A stretch of DNA of 22,847 nt from an uncultured Erysipelotrichaceae bacterium (GTDB taxonomy: Bacteria; Bacillota_I; Bacilli_A; Erysipelotrichales; Erysipelotrichaceae). The DNA is taken from positions 1 through 22,847 of the forward strand of contig CACZPD010000025.1 in NCBI GenBank assembly GCA_902782955.1, given 5' to 3'. Numbering within the stretch: the stretch's first letter is position 1; every line of letters starts with the position of its first letter. Of the stretch, positions 1 through 7,501 are shown piece by piece. The notes under the pieces were generated by a model. That model had not been told where the DNA came from and did no database searches. It worked only from the letters and a program-made list of their open reading frames with translations. Position numbers and translations under genes: made by a program.

Positions 1-285
1 GACGGAAGTGTCCTGGCGGTGGGAAAAGGAAATCCGGAATGGAATTTCTCCGCGCCGCACGGTGCCGGCAGGATCATGTCCAGACGCACCGCAAGGGAAA
101 CGCTGGATCTCGCGGCATATCAGGAAACCATGAAAGGCATTTATACGACATCTGTCAATGAAGCCACGATCGATGAAGCACCGATGGCATACAAGTCTTT
201 GAATGACATCATCGATGTCATCCGGGAGACAGTGGACATCATTGATATTCTGAAACCAATATACAATTTCAAGGCATCGGACTGA
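1..285 (+). CDS. rtcB: RNA-splicing ligase RtcB, C-terminal part (5' truncated by window edge)
   Basis: Frame 1 is open from the first base to the TGA at 283-285, giving about 94 residues of a protein whose start lies outside the window. The piece carries the RtcB signature NFSAPHGAGRIMSR; I take the histidine of HGAGR (bases 58-60) as the one guanylylated during catalysis. The tail ETVDIIDILKPIYNFKA is the usual RtcB C-terminus, so the gene ends normally. RtcB is a Mn/GTP-dependent ligase joining 2',3'-cyclic-phosphate or 3'-phosphate RNA ends to 5'-OH ends, used in tRNA or rRNA repair. An XRE-type regulator follows after 44 bases and may be co-transcribed. Identification rests on motif recognition. 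Confidence 0.9.
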   Translation, partial: DGSVLAVGKGNPEWNFSAPHGAGRIMSRRTARETLDLAAYQETMKGIYTTSVNEATIDEAPMAYKSLNDIIDVIRETVDIIDILKPIYNFKASD

Positions 286-291
286 GAGACT

Positions 292-320
292 TCCTGTTCC
301 GGTCCGGTGCCGGGACAGGA
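292..320 (+). promoter_or_regulatory. Hairpin overlapping the Shine-Dalgarno of the XRE gene
   Basis: Bases 292-302 pair with 310-320 over 11 positions with one G-U pair and a 7-base loop. There is no U-run, so it is not a standard terminator. The right arm ends in AGGA, the first half of the AGGAGGT ribosome binding site (317-323) of the gene starting at 330. Folding would partly hide the binding site. Confidence 0.6.
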
Positions 321-329
321 GGTAATAAT

Positions 330-599
330 ATGATAAGAAATATCCCGTCCATCGATATGATGAGGACGGGAGAGAACATATGCAGGCTGAGGATGGCTGC
401 AGGATTGACCGTAAGGGATCTGCAGGAGATCTTCGGCTTCGGAACACCGCAGGCGATCTACAAGTGGCAGAGGGGAACGGCAATGCCTACCCTGGATAAC
501 ATCGTTGTCCTGGCAGTAGTCTTCGGTGTCGCGGTTGATGATATTCTGGTGATGGATGAAGCCGATCCCGGAGATACTTATTTCCGGGTAAGAGCATAA
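330..599 (+). CDS. Small XRE-family helix-turn-helix regulator
   Basis: This is an 89-residue cytoplasmic DNA-binding protein. Residues of about 12-68 match the XRE/Cro fold: helix 1 ENICRLRMAAGLT, helix 2 VRDLQEIFGF, recognition helix GTPQAIYKWQRGTAMPTLDN, then a hydrophobic helix VVLAVVFGVAVDDIL. No sensor domain is present beyond a short acidic tail. The ATG at 330 has AGGAGGT seven bases upstream, but that site is partly buried in a hairpin. It lies 44 bases after rtcB in the same direction and is followed by a strong terminator, so rtcB and this gene may form one transcript. Its targets are unknown; a link to RNA repair is only inferred from position. Confidence 0.8.
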   Translation: MIRNIPSIDMMRTGENICRLRMAAGLTVRDLQEIFGFGTPQAIYKWQRGTAMPTLDNIVVLAVVFGVAVDDILVMDEADPGDTYFRVRA

Positions 600-624
600 A
601 ATACCGGAAAACAATATGCTATGA

Positions 625-656
625 CAAAAGTGCCGGAATTCTGTCCGGCACTTTTG
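625..656 (+). terminator. Intrinsic terminator after the XRE gene
   Basis: A perfect 13-bp stem (625-637 with 644-656) around a 6-base loop. The descending arm ends in TTTTG, so the U-run is short and part of the stem. The symmetric A/T ends mean it could act on both strands. Confidence 0.75.
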
Positions 657-735
657 TTACTTGCGGCATGAGCGTATGAACGGTAATGAAGAGCTGTATA
701 TTATAGAATAGATACAGAAAACGGAGGAAACTGAA

Positions 736-1188
736 ATGGGTATTTTAGTGACATACTTCAGCGCCGAGTCCGGAAGGACAGCGGGTGTCGCGGCAGATCT
801 GGCGAATAAAACAGGTGCGGATCTGTATGAGATCAAGCCGGAAAAACCGTATTCCAAAGCAGATCTGAACTGGAAAAATCCTCTTGCCCGCTGCAATAAG
901 GAATTTTTCGGGAAAAAGGATGTCCCGGTATCAGGAACGGTTGAACATTTCGAAGAGTATGATACCGTATGTGTCGGCTTTCCGATCTGGTACGGCTGTG
1001 CGCCGAACGTGGTCAATACCTTCTGCAAAAATTATGACTGGAATGGTAAGAAGATCATTGTTTTCGCGACATCAGGAGGAAGCGGTATCGGGAAGACTGC
1101 CGAAAAACTGCAGCCGTATGTGAACGGCGGGGAGATTTGCGAAGCGAAAGTCGTACAGAGCGCCGATGAACTGGTTTCCCTTTTCTGA
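736..1188 (+). CDS. Flavodoxin-family protein
   Basis: A 150-residue soluble protein with a flavodoxin fold. Residues 7-15 (YFSAESGRT) form the FMN phosphate loop after the first strand GILVT. Residues 81-90 (GFPIWYGCAP) form the loop whose Trp/Tyr stack on the isoalloxazine ring, and TSGGSGIGKT at 112-121 is the third flavin-contact loop. Length fits short-chain flavodoxins of the Flavodoxin_4 kind common in gut anaerobes. It would carry electrons at low potential; its redox partner is not identified. The ATG follows GGAGG by about eight bases. The gene stands alone between two terminators. Confidence 0.87.
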   Translation: MGILVTYFSAESGRTAGVAADLANKTGADLYEIKPEKPYSKADLNWKNPLARCNKEFFGKKDVPVSGTVEHFEEYDTVCVGFPIWYGCAPNVVNTFCKNYDWNGKKIIVFATSGGSGIGKTAEKLQPYVNGGEICEAKVVQSADELVSLF

Positions 1189-1217
1189 AACAGGATCCGC
1201 ATCATATAATAATCTGT

Positions 1218-1244
1218 CCGCAGACATTGTTCTGCGGCTTTTTT
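1218..1244 (+). terminator. Intrinsic terminator after the flavodoxin gene
   Basis: A 7-bp GC-rich stem, CCGCAGA/TCTGCGG (1218-1224 with 1231-1237), 6-base loop, then six T (1239-1244). Confidence 0.85.
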
Positions 1245-1272
1245 GCGAATAGTATTTCCGGAGGACTAGGTT

Positions 1273-1875
1273 ATGTTCAAGGAATTCATGTCGGTGTTCT
1301 TTACGGAATTTTCATATATGCAGAAAAGAGAGATCCGGATCGGTTATGAGAACGGGCTGGATGCGGAAGAGGTATCCATGTATGCAAGAAGCTGCTACAA
1401 CTTCCTGCAGATGGAACAGATCCGGCTTGCCCTGCAGCACGGAATGGAAAAGAAAAAAGTTTTCAAACTGCTCGATGCCGGACTCAGCGCCGGACAGATG
1501 AAGGCGCGCAGGGAACGGATCGAACATGGGGAGATCATCCGGACGGGCATTGCGGACCGCTTCTTCTTTACGGCGCTTTCAGGGCTGACTGTTCTCGGAC
1601 TGCTTTTATGCGGTGCCATGGCGCGGCTTTATGACAGTACAGGATTGAAACTGAAAACACATGAGATCAATATCATGCCGGGAGAAACGGTCGATCCTGC
1701 GGAATATGTTGAAAATATAGATGAGATCGGTGACTGTCTGACCCTGCCGCCGCAGTTTTCGGCCGGGGAGACGGGGGATTATGTGCTGATCTATGAAGTG
1801 AACAGCTGGGACGGCATCTATTATGAAAAAATACTCATTCATGTGCTTTCCGGCAAAATGAAAACAGTTTCATGA
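1273..1875 (+). CDS. One-pass membrane protein with helical repeats and a putative Ig-like outer domain
   Basis: I do not recognise a named family for this 200-residue protein. The N-terminal 90 residues hold three degenerate copies of a motif of the form QM-x-x-I-R-x-x-x-x-x-G-L, beginning near residues 16, 47 and 76 and spaced about 30. Residues 96-117 are a single membrane helix (FFFTALSGLTVLGLLLCGAMA). Residues from about 125 to 195 are predicted strand-rich (HEINIMPGETVDPAEYV ... GDYVLIYEV) and look like an Ig-like or cadherin-like module outside the cell. The charged N-terminus would sit in the cytoplasm. GGAGG at 1260-1264 precedes the ATG by eight bases. It is followed directly by serC, whose -10 element starts 20 bases after this stop. 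Confidence 0.75.
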   Translation: MFKEFMSVFFTEFSYMQKREIRIGYENGLDAEEVSMYARSCYNFLQMEQIRLALQHGMEKKKVFKLLDAGLSAGQMKARRERIEHGEIIRTGIADRFFFTALSGLTVLGLLLCGAMARLYDSTGLKLKTHEINIMPGETVDPAEYVENIDEIGDCLTLPPQFSAGETGDYVLIYEVNSWDGIYYEKILIHVLSGKMKTVS

Positions 1876-1895
1876 AAAATAATTGAAAATGAGTA

Positions 1896-1914
1896 TATAA
1901 TATTGCAGTGGAGG
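1896..1914 (+). promoter_or_regulatory. Probable serC-serA promoter -10 element and Shine-Dalgarno
   Basis: A perfect TATAAT lies at 1896-1901 in an AT-rich gap, but no good -35 hexamer is seen at the right distance. The predicted transcript start near 1908 would leave a leader of only about 15 bases, with GGAGG at 1910-1914 eight bases before the ATG at 1923. Confidence 0.45.
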
Positions 1915-1922
1915 ATAGAAAT

Positions 1923-3005
1923 ATGACTCGTGTTTTTAATTTTTCTGCCGGTCCGGCGGTTCTTCCGGAAGAAGTGCTCGAAACAGCCAAAGAAGATATG
2001 ATGGATTACCGCGGATGCGGCATGTCCGTTATGGAGATGAGCCATCGGGGCAAAGTGTATGACAATATAATCAAGGAAGCGGAACAGGATCTCAGAGACC
2101 TGATCGGCATCCCGGATAACTATAAGGTATTATTCCTGCAGGGCGGCGCGTCAACGCAGTTCGCAATGATCCCTATGAATCTGTTCAGGAATAAAAAGGC
2201 AGCGTATATCGTAACCGGCCAGTGGGCGAAGAAAGCTCTTGCGGAAGCGAAAAAATATGGTGACGCAGTGGCAGTGGCCAGCAGCGCGGACAAGACATTC
2301 TCTTATCTGCCTGACTGCAGTGACCTGGATATTCCGGAAGATGCGGATTATGTATACATCTGTGAAAACAATACGATCTACGGTACGGAATACAAGGAAC
2401 TCCCGGATACAAAGGGACATATCCTGATCTCGGATGCTTCATCCTGTTTCCTTTCAAGACCGATCGATATCGAAAAATACGGTATCATTTATGCCGGCGC
2501 ACAGAAGAACGTCGGCCCGGCCGGCGTGACGATCGTGATCATCCGTGAGGATCTGATCCGCGACGATCTGCCTGAATGGGTACCGACGATGCTGAGATAC
2601 AAGACACACGCAGACGCAGGTTCCCTGTACAATACGCCGCCGGCATACAATATCTATGTATGCGGCCTGGTATTCAAGTGGCTGAAAAAGAACGGCGGCC
2701 TGGAAGCAATGGCGAAGAAGAACGAAGAGAAGGCTAAGATTCTCTACGATTTCCTCGACCAGAGCAAGATGTTCCATGGCACAGTCGTTGCGAAGGATCG
2801 TTCCCTGATGAATGTCCCGTTCGTAACGGGCAGCGATGAACTGGACGCTGAATTTGTCAAGGCTGCGGCAGCCGAAGGTCTGGTTTCCCTGAAGGGTCAC
2901 CGCTCTGTCGGCGGCATGCGGGCATCCATCTACAATGCCATGCCGAAGGAAGGCGTAGAAAAACTCGTCGCGTTTATGAAAAAGTTTGAAGAGGAGCACC
3001 AATGA
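1923..3005 (+). CDS. serC: Phosphoserine aminotransferase
   Basis: A 360-residue PLP enzyme converting 3-phosphohydroxypyruvate and glutamate to O-phosphoserine and 2-oxoglutarate in serine synthesis. It begins with the family hallmark FNFSAGPAVLP, has the cofactor-binding LQGGAS-TQF at 72-80, and places the Schiff-base lysine at Lys195 in YAGAQKNVGPAG. SRPID (178-182) and a C-terminal SVGGMRASIYNAMP agree with SerC. I chose the ATG at 1923 over the GTG at 1908 because GGAGG at 1910-1914 is correctly spaced for it and the family motif starts there. The stop overlaps the serA start by four bases (ATGA), so translation is probably coupled. Confidence 0.96.
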   Translation: MTRVFNFSAGPAVLPEEVLETAKEDMMDYRGCGMSVMEMSHRGKVYDNIIKEAEQDLRDLIGIPDNYKVLFLQGGASTQFAMIPMNLFRNKKAAYIVTGQWAKKALAEAKKYGDAVAVASSADKTFSYLPDCSDLDIPEDADYVYICENNTIYGTEYKELPDTKGHILISDASSCFLSRPIDIEKYGIIYAGAQKNVGPAGVTIVIIREDLIRDDLPEWVPTMLRYKTHADAGSLYNTPPAYNIYVCGLVFKWLKKNGGLEAMAKKNEEKAKILYDFLDQSKMFHGTVVAKDRSLMNVPFVTGSDELDAEFVKAAAAEGLVSLKGHRSVGGMRASIYNAMPKEGVEKLVAFMKKFEEEHQ

Positions 3006-4177
3006 AAGAACGTAAAATATACTGTCTGAACAACATCGCCAAGATCGGAACGGATCAGTTCCGTGAAGGATACACACTGACTGCGGATATGGATGATGTC
3101 GCAGGCATCCTGGTCAGATCTGCCAACATGAAGGAAATGGAATTTCCGTCCAGTCTGCGCGCAATTGCCAGAGCCGGTGCAGGCGTAAACAATATTCCGC
3201 TGGATCGCTGTGCGGAAGAAGGCATCGTCGTATTCAATACACCGGGCGCAAATGCGAACTCCGTTAAAGAACTCGTGATCGCAGGTCTCCTGCTTGCTTC
3301 AAGAGATATCATCGGCGGAAATGAATGGGTCAGAAACAATGCCGGCGAACCGGATATCGCGAAGAAAGCCGAAAAGGAAAAGAAAGCATTTGCCGGACAC
3401 GAGATCTACGGAAAGACACTCGGTGTCATCGGCCTCGGCGCGATCGGTGTCCTGGTCGCCAATGCCGCAGTCAACCTGGGCATGAAGGTTTATGGCTATG
3501 ATCCATATCTGTCAGTTTATTCCGCATGGCATCTGAGCCCGAGCGTAAAGCAGGCTGTCAGTCTTGATGAGATCTACCAGGTCAGCGATTATATTACGAT
3601 CCATGTCCCGGCAACGGATAAAACAAAGCATATGATCAACGCCGATGCCATCACCAAGATGAAGACCGGCGTCAAGTTCCTGAACTTTGCCCGTGATTCC
3701 CTGGTGGATGAGGAAGCGATGGCACGTGCACTCGTATCCAAGAAAGTCGGAAAGTATATTTCTGATTTCGCCAACCCGCTTTCCGCACAGTTTGAAAATG
3801 CGATCGTTATCCCGCATCTCGGCGCTTCCACGCAGGAAGCGGAAGACAACTGCGCTGTAATGGCATGCCGTGAACTGCAGGATTATCTGGATAACGGAAA
3901 CATTTCCAATTCTGTCAATTATCCTTCCATCGACGCAGGCGTATGTGAAACAGAAGCGAGAGTTGCGATCCTTCACCGCAATATTCCGAATATCCTGTCC
4001 CAGATCACGACATTCTTCGGATCCAACGGACTGAATATTGAAAACCTGGCAAACAAGAGCCGCGGGGAATATGCATATACACTGCTCGATCTGTCACATC
4101 CGATGCCGAAAGATACCGTGCAGAAGCTGAATGCCATAAACGGTGTTCTGAAAGTCAGAAGAGTATTTGAAAAATAA
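3002..4177 (+). CDS. serA: D-3-phosphoglycerate dehydrogenase
   Basis: A 391-residue NAD-dependent dehydrogenase oxidising 3-phosphoglycerate, the first step of serine synthesis. The substrate domain carries RAGAGVNNIPL (57-67). The Rossmann motif GLGAIG is at 144-149, followed by Asp167 as the NAD ribose-binding acid. Catalytic Arg231 is in NFARDSLVDE and catalytic His272 in PHLGAST. The usual catalytic Glu of DVFExEP is not visible: the aligned stretch reads DFANPL, putting Asn258 there. Residues from about 320 form an ACT domain, suggesting serine feedback. This is the compact form with one ACT domain. It is translated from the ATGA overlap with serC and closed by a strong terminator. Confidence 0.94.
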   Translation: MKERKIYCLNNIAKIGTDQFREGYTLTADMDDVAGILVRSANMKEMEFPSSLRAIARAGAGVNNIPLDRCAEEGIVVFNTPGANANSVKELVIAGLLLASRDIIGGNEWVRNNAGEPDIAKKAEKEKKAFAGHEIYGKTLGVIGLGAIGVLVANAAVNLGMKVYGYDPYLSVYSAWHLSPSVKQAVSLDEIYQVSDYITIHVPATDKTKHMINADAITKMKTGVKFLNFARDSLVDEEAMARALVSKKVGKYISDFANPLSAQFENAIVIPHLGASTQEAEDNCAVMACRELQDYLDNGNISNSVNYPSIDAGVCETEARVAILHRNIPNILSQITTFFGSNGLNIENLANKSRGEYAYTLLDLSHPMPKDTVQKLNAINGVLKVRRVFEK

Positions 4178-4199
4178 GAATGCGCAAGCATTCTTTTTT
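4176..4199 (+). terminator. Intrinsic terminator after serA
   Basis: An 8-bp stem (4176-4183 with 4188-4195) capped by a GCAA tetraloop, followed by T to 4199. The stem begins inside the serA stop codon. Confidence 0.88.
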
Positions 4200-4281
4200 C
4201 CGAAATATTATAATATTTCAATTCTTAAGACACGGTTATGCAAAAGTACGGTAAAATAGAAGCAACAGTGGGGAAAGAACT

Positions 4282-5448
4282 ATGAATACAAAAAGATGGA
4301 AATCCTTGATCGCTGCCATGCTGGCGGTAAGCATGCTGGCAGGATGCGGCGGAGACAAAAAATCCGGCGCAGAAGATAAAGAAGAAAAGCAGGAAGAAGC
4401 GGCGGAACCGACGCCGGAACCGACACCGACGCCTACACCGTCCCTGATTCCGGAAGATCAGTATTTCAGTGAACTGACAGGTCTGCCCATCAGCAAAAAG
4501 ATCCAGAACCAGAAACCGATCGCGGTCATGATCGATAACGAATGGGGCGCGTACAATCATTTCGGTGTCGCGGAAGCCGATATCGTTTATGAAATGATCA
4601 ACAGCGAGCACAATGAGCGTATTACCAGGCTCATGGCTATCTATAAGGATTATGACAATGTCAAGCAGATTGGAAGTGTCCGCAGTACGAGACATACCAA
4701 CCTGATGATCCAGGCAGAGTACAACTATATTCTCTGCCATGACGGTGAAGCGAACGGCATGTCCTCCTGGTATTATGAAAAACCGTGGGCACTGGCGCAT
4801 ATTCCGGGCGGCTTCTCCAGGATCCGCAACGGCAAGGCATGGGAATTCACGGAATATATCCTGCCAGGAGATGTAGACAAGAGAAGAGAAGTATTCAACA
4901 TTACCAAGGAATACAACAGGCATAAACCGGATGTGGACAGCCATTTCAACTTCGTGGAATATAAGACCGAAACCATGACGGATGATTATCTGGATACGGC
5001 AACGAATGTTGATTTCCCGTTCCCGCACAATCATTCCAAACTGGTCTACAATCCGGAAACGAAAACATATGACTATTACTGCTACGGCATGCTGCATGTC
5101 GACGGGGAAGACAATGAAGTACTGAGCTTCAAGAACGTCCTGATCCAGAACTGTGAGATGGAAGATATCGATGACAACGGTCATGTCCTGTACCATGTTG
5201 TCGGCACAGGCATCGGCTACTATCTGTCCAACGGACATGTACAGTCGATCATCTGGAACAGGGAAAATGAAGCAAAGGATATTACCCGCTACTATGACAT
5301 GTTCGGCAAAGAGATCGAAATGAACAGGGGAAATACCTATATCGCCCTGGTACCGTCCGATTCCTGGGAAGAACTGCAGGTCTATGATCCGAGCAAACCG
5401 GCTGAAGAAGAGGCACCGGAAGAAGAAACGGAAGAAGTAGTCGGATAA
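4282..5448 (+). CDS. DUF3048-domain lipoprotein (YerB-like)
   Basis: A 388-residue secreted lipoprotein. Residues 1-21 are a signal peptide with lipobox LAGC, so Cys22 is the likely lipidation site. A Lys/Glu stretch and a Pro-Thr spacer (PTPEPTPTPTPS, about 43-55) tether the folded part to the membrane. The DUF3048 domain follows: KPIAVMIDNEWGAYNHFGV, ADIVYEMINSEHNERITRLMAIY and IGSVRSTRHTNL are characteristic of the B. subtilis YerB family. YerB-type proteins sit on the outer membrane face; no enzymatic reaction is established, so function is open. The tail is a Glu-rich run (EEEAPEEETEE). It has its own terminator and is probably monocistronic. Confidence 0.88.
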   Translation: MNTKRWKSLIAAMLAVSMLAGCGGDKKSGAEDKEEKQEEAAEPTPEPTPTPTPSLIPEDQYFSELTGLPISKKIQNQKPIAVMIDNEWGAYNHFGVAEADIVYEMINSEHNERITRLMAIYKDYDNVKQIGSVRSTRHTNLMIQAEYNYILCHDGEANGMSSWYYEKPWALAHIPGGFSRIRNGKAWEFTEYILPGDVDKRREVFNITKEYNRHKPDVDSHFNFVEYKTETMTDDYLDTATNVDFPFPHNHSKLVYNPETKTYDYYCYGMLHVDGEDNEVLSFKNVLIQNCEMEDIDDNGHVLYHVVGTGIGYYLSNGHVQSIIWNRENEAKDITRYYDMFGKEIEMNRGNTYIALVPSDSWEELQVYDPSKPAEEEAPEEETEEVVG

Positions 5449-5464
5449 AAAACAAAGAATACAC

Positions 5465-5491
5465 AGACCGGGTTGAGACCTGGTCTTTTTT
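5465..5491 (+). terminator. Intrinsic terminator after the DUF3048 lipoprotein gene
   Basis: A 9-bp stem with one G-U pair (5465-5473 with 5478-5486), loop TGAG, then T to 5491. It overlaps the -35 of the next promoter. Confidence 0.85.
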
Positions 5492-5499
5492 GGTAAGAT
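5473..5499 (+). promoter_or_regulatory. Promoter for the iadA operon, overlapping the upstream terminator
   Basis: TTGAGA (5473-5478), a 15-base spacer and the extended -10 TGG-TAAGAT (5491-5499). The same extended -10 recurs before the MATE gene at 8292-8300, which supports both. The short spacer lowers confidence. Confidence 0.5.
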
Positions 5500-5522
5500 A
5501 GAGACATAAGGAGGCAGTGCGT

Positions 5523-6635
5523 ATGTTTCAGGTAATCCGCGGCGCGCATGTCTACGCGCCGGAAGATCTCGGCATACAGGATGTCTGGATGTGCGGTGAC
5601 AGGATCATCGCTGTCGGTGAAGATCCGGGAGTCCGGGATGTGACAGAAATTGACGGTACGGGAAAGATCCTTGTGCCGGGTTTTATAGACGGACATGTAC
5701 ATATCATAGGAGGCGGCGGGGAAGACGGTTTTCCCAGCCTGATTCCGGAACTGCAGATGACTGACTGCGTCAGATACGGCGTTACATCGGTAGTGGGACT
5801 GCTCGGTACGGATTCTGCGGTCAAAAGCGTAAGGGCATTGACCGCGAAAACAAAAGCGCTGCGTCAGAGCGGTATGTCCGCATGGTGTCTGACAGGTTCC
5901 TATGCATATCCGTCTGTCACACTGACTGGAAGCGTCCGGGATGACATCACATTCATCGATGAGATCATCGGTGTCAAGATCGCGATATGTGATCACCGTT
6001 CTTCCAATATCCATAAGGAAGAACTGGCAAGGCTGGCAGCGGATGCGCGCTATGCCGGTCTGCTTACCGGGAAAGCCGGTATCGTGCATATGCATACAGG
6101 GAGAGGGAAAAAAGGTCTCCGTGATGTTTTCGAGATCATTGAACAGACCGATATTCCCATTGCCCATTTCCGTCCTACGCACTGCGGCAACCAGCTGAAG
6201 GATGCCCTGGTCTTCGGACGTATGGGAGGATATCTCGACTTTACGGCAGGAAAGAAAACTGCCGCGAATATCCACCGCGCGCTGGAAGATGTGCCGCATG
6301 ACCATATCACGCTGTCATCTGACGCAAACGGGTCATTCCCGGTATGGAATGAAAACAATGAACTGATCGGGATGGGGATCGGAAAGATGGAAACACTGCT
6401 GGAAACAGTGAAGGACATGATCCGGAACGAAAAACTGTCCGTTACAGAAGCGTTTGCTTTTATCACCTCAAATCCCGCTGATGCCCTGAAGCTGAAGAAC
6501 AAGGGACACATCCGGACCGGTTATGATGCGGACTTTGTCCTGCTGGATAAAGGCTTTAACATCCGTGATGTGATCTGTCTGGGAAAACAGGCAGTCAGGG
6601 ACGGTGAAATGATCATCAGGAATTATTACATATAA
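5523..6635 (+). CDS. iadA: Isoaspartyl dipeptidase (beta-aspartyl peptidase)
   Basis: A 370-residue amidohydrolase-superfamily zinc enzyme that cleaves isoaspartyl dipeptides left when damaged proteins are degraded. Residues map onto E. coli IadA with a constant offset of ten: metal ligands His58 and His60 in GHVH, substrate-binding Glu67, Tyr127 (SYAYP), the carboxylated bridging lysine Lys152 (IGVK), His191 (HMH) and His220 (PTH). The catalytic Asp is Asp267 in SSDANGS. All key positions are kept, so it should be active. The ATG at 5523 is chosen over the in-frame GTG at 5517 because AAGGAGG (5508-5514) leaves eight bases to it and only two to the GTG. First gene of a four-gene operon; the next starts 11 bases on. 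Confidence 0.93.
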   Translation: MFQVIRGAHVYAPEDLGIQDVWMCGDRIIAVGEDPGVRDVTEIDGTGKILVPGFIDGHVHIIGGGGEDGFPSLIPELQMTDCVRYGVTSVVGLLGTDSAVKSVRALTAKTKALRQSGMSAWCLTGSYAYPSVTLTGSVRDDITFIDEIIGVKIAICDHRSSNIHKEELARLAADARYAGLLTGKAGIVHMHTGRGKKGLRDVFEIIEQTDIPIAHFRPTHCGNQLKDALVFGRMGGYLDFTAGKKTAANIHRALEDVPHDHITLSSDANGSFPVWNENNELIGMGIGKMETLLETVKDMIRNEKLSVTEAFAFITSNPADALKLKNKGHIRTGYDADFVLLDKGFNIRDVICLGKQAVRDGEMIIRNYYI

Positions 6636-6646
6636 AAGGAGTATTT

Positions 6647-7087
6647 ATGGCAGAAGTAACAACCAGTGTGCAGATCGTGCTCTCCCAGCACTGCAACGGC
6701 GATCCTGCCCGGCGTCTGTTCGGCGGTCAGCTGATGGCATGGATCGATGTCATAGGCGCAGTCGCGGCAAGAAGATATACCCATACGGCAGTCACGACCG
6801 TCTGTGTGGACAATCTGAATTTTCTCAGACCGGCGCATCTGAACGATATTATCGTGCAGGAAGCGAAAGTGACATGGACCGGGAATACATCACTGGAAGT
6901 GAGGGTCGATTCCTTTGTTGAAAAGAAAGAGGAAAGGGAACTGATCAACCGGGCATATGTCGTATTTGTCGCGATCGGTGATGATGAGCGTCCGGTGCGC
7001 ATTCCGGAATATATGCCGGAAACACCGGAAGAGGAAGAAGAATATTCTGCGGCTGTCGAGAGAAAGATCATCCGCATGCAGAGGTGA
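6647..7087 (+). CDS. Hotdog-fold acyl-CoA thioesterase (YciA/BFIT type)
   Basis: A 146-residue single hotdog domain that would hydrolyse acyl-CoA to free acid and CoA in the cytoplasm. The N-terminal half shows the YciA-type signature: Asn17 and Gly18, then LFGGQLMAWID with Asp34 as the expected catalytic acid at the start of the central helix. VTTVCVDNLNFLRPAHLNDII matches the strands following that helix, and VTWTGNTSLEVRV the second part. The tail is acidic, as often seen. The substrate chain cannot be judged. AAGGAG precedes the ATG. The gap to the next gene is three bases, so it belongs to the iadA operon. Confidence 0.87.
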   Translation: MAEVTTSVQIVLSQHCNGDPARRLFGGQLMAWIDVIGAVAARRYTHTAVTTVCVDNLNFLRPAHLNDIIVQEAKVTWTGNTSLEVRVDSFVEKKEERELINRAYVVFVAIGDDERPVRIPEYMPETPEEEEEYSAAVERKIIRMQR

Positions 7088-7090
7088 GAT

Positions 7091-7501
7091 ATGATCAGGA
7101 ACATTGTAAGAGACGCGTTTTTTCTGCAGATGCCGTCATCTTCAGCAGGAAAGGAAGATCTGCCGGCAGTATATGACCTCATCGATACATTCCGTGAAAA
7201 CCGGAACCGTTGTGTCGGCATGGCCGCAAATATGATCGGTATCAGGAAGAATATCATCATCTTTCTGGACGGCAAAAAGGAAGTCATCATGATCAACCCG
7301 AAACTGCTGTCCGGTAATGGAAAATATGAGATTGAGGAAGGATGTCTGTCATTGACAGGTAAAAGGAAAACGGAACGGTTTGAAGAGATCGTGGTGGAAT
7401 ATGAAAATCTGGATTTTCAGAAACACAGGAAAAAATACAGCAGCTATACGGCACAGATCATCCAGCATGAACTGGATCACTGCCGGGGAATTCTGATATG
7501 A
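7091..7501 (+). CDS. Short peptide deformylase-like metalloprotein
   Basis: A 136-residue protein with the three deformylase motifs. Motif 1 reads CVGMAANMIG (41-50), where classical enzymes have GLAAPQ, so the usual Gln is Met48. Motif 2 is EEGCLSL with metal ligand Cys85. Motif 3 is QHELDH with ligands His126 and His130 and catalytic Glu127. The metal site is complete. It ends soon after motif 3 and is shorter than housekeeping Def (about 150-190 residues); such short forms occur in many Bacillota. It may deformylate N-terminal formyl-Met or act on another formylated peptide. The stop overlaps the next start as ATGA (7498-7501). Confidence 0.84.
   Translation: MIRNIVRDAFFLQMPSSSAGKEDLPAVYDLIDTFRENRNRCVGMAANMIGIRKNIIIFLDGKKEVIMINPKLLSGNGKYEIEEGCLSLTGKRKTERFEEIVVEYENLDFQKHRKKYSSYTAQIIQHELDHCRGILI

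Noticed and set aside
1876..1922. T-box or serine-responsive leader before serC
   Set aside because: The gap is under 50 bases and the -10 element lies in it, leaving no room for a structured leader.
4225..5238. Open frame of 337 codons on the minus strand
   Set aside because: It lies opposite the DUF3048 lipoprotein, which has a clear lipobox and family motifs; the antisense product is not protein-like.
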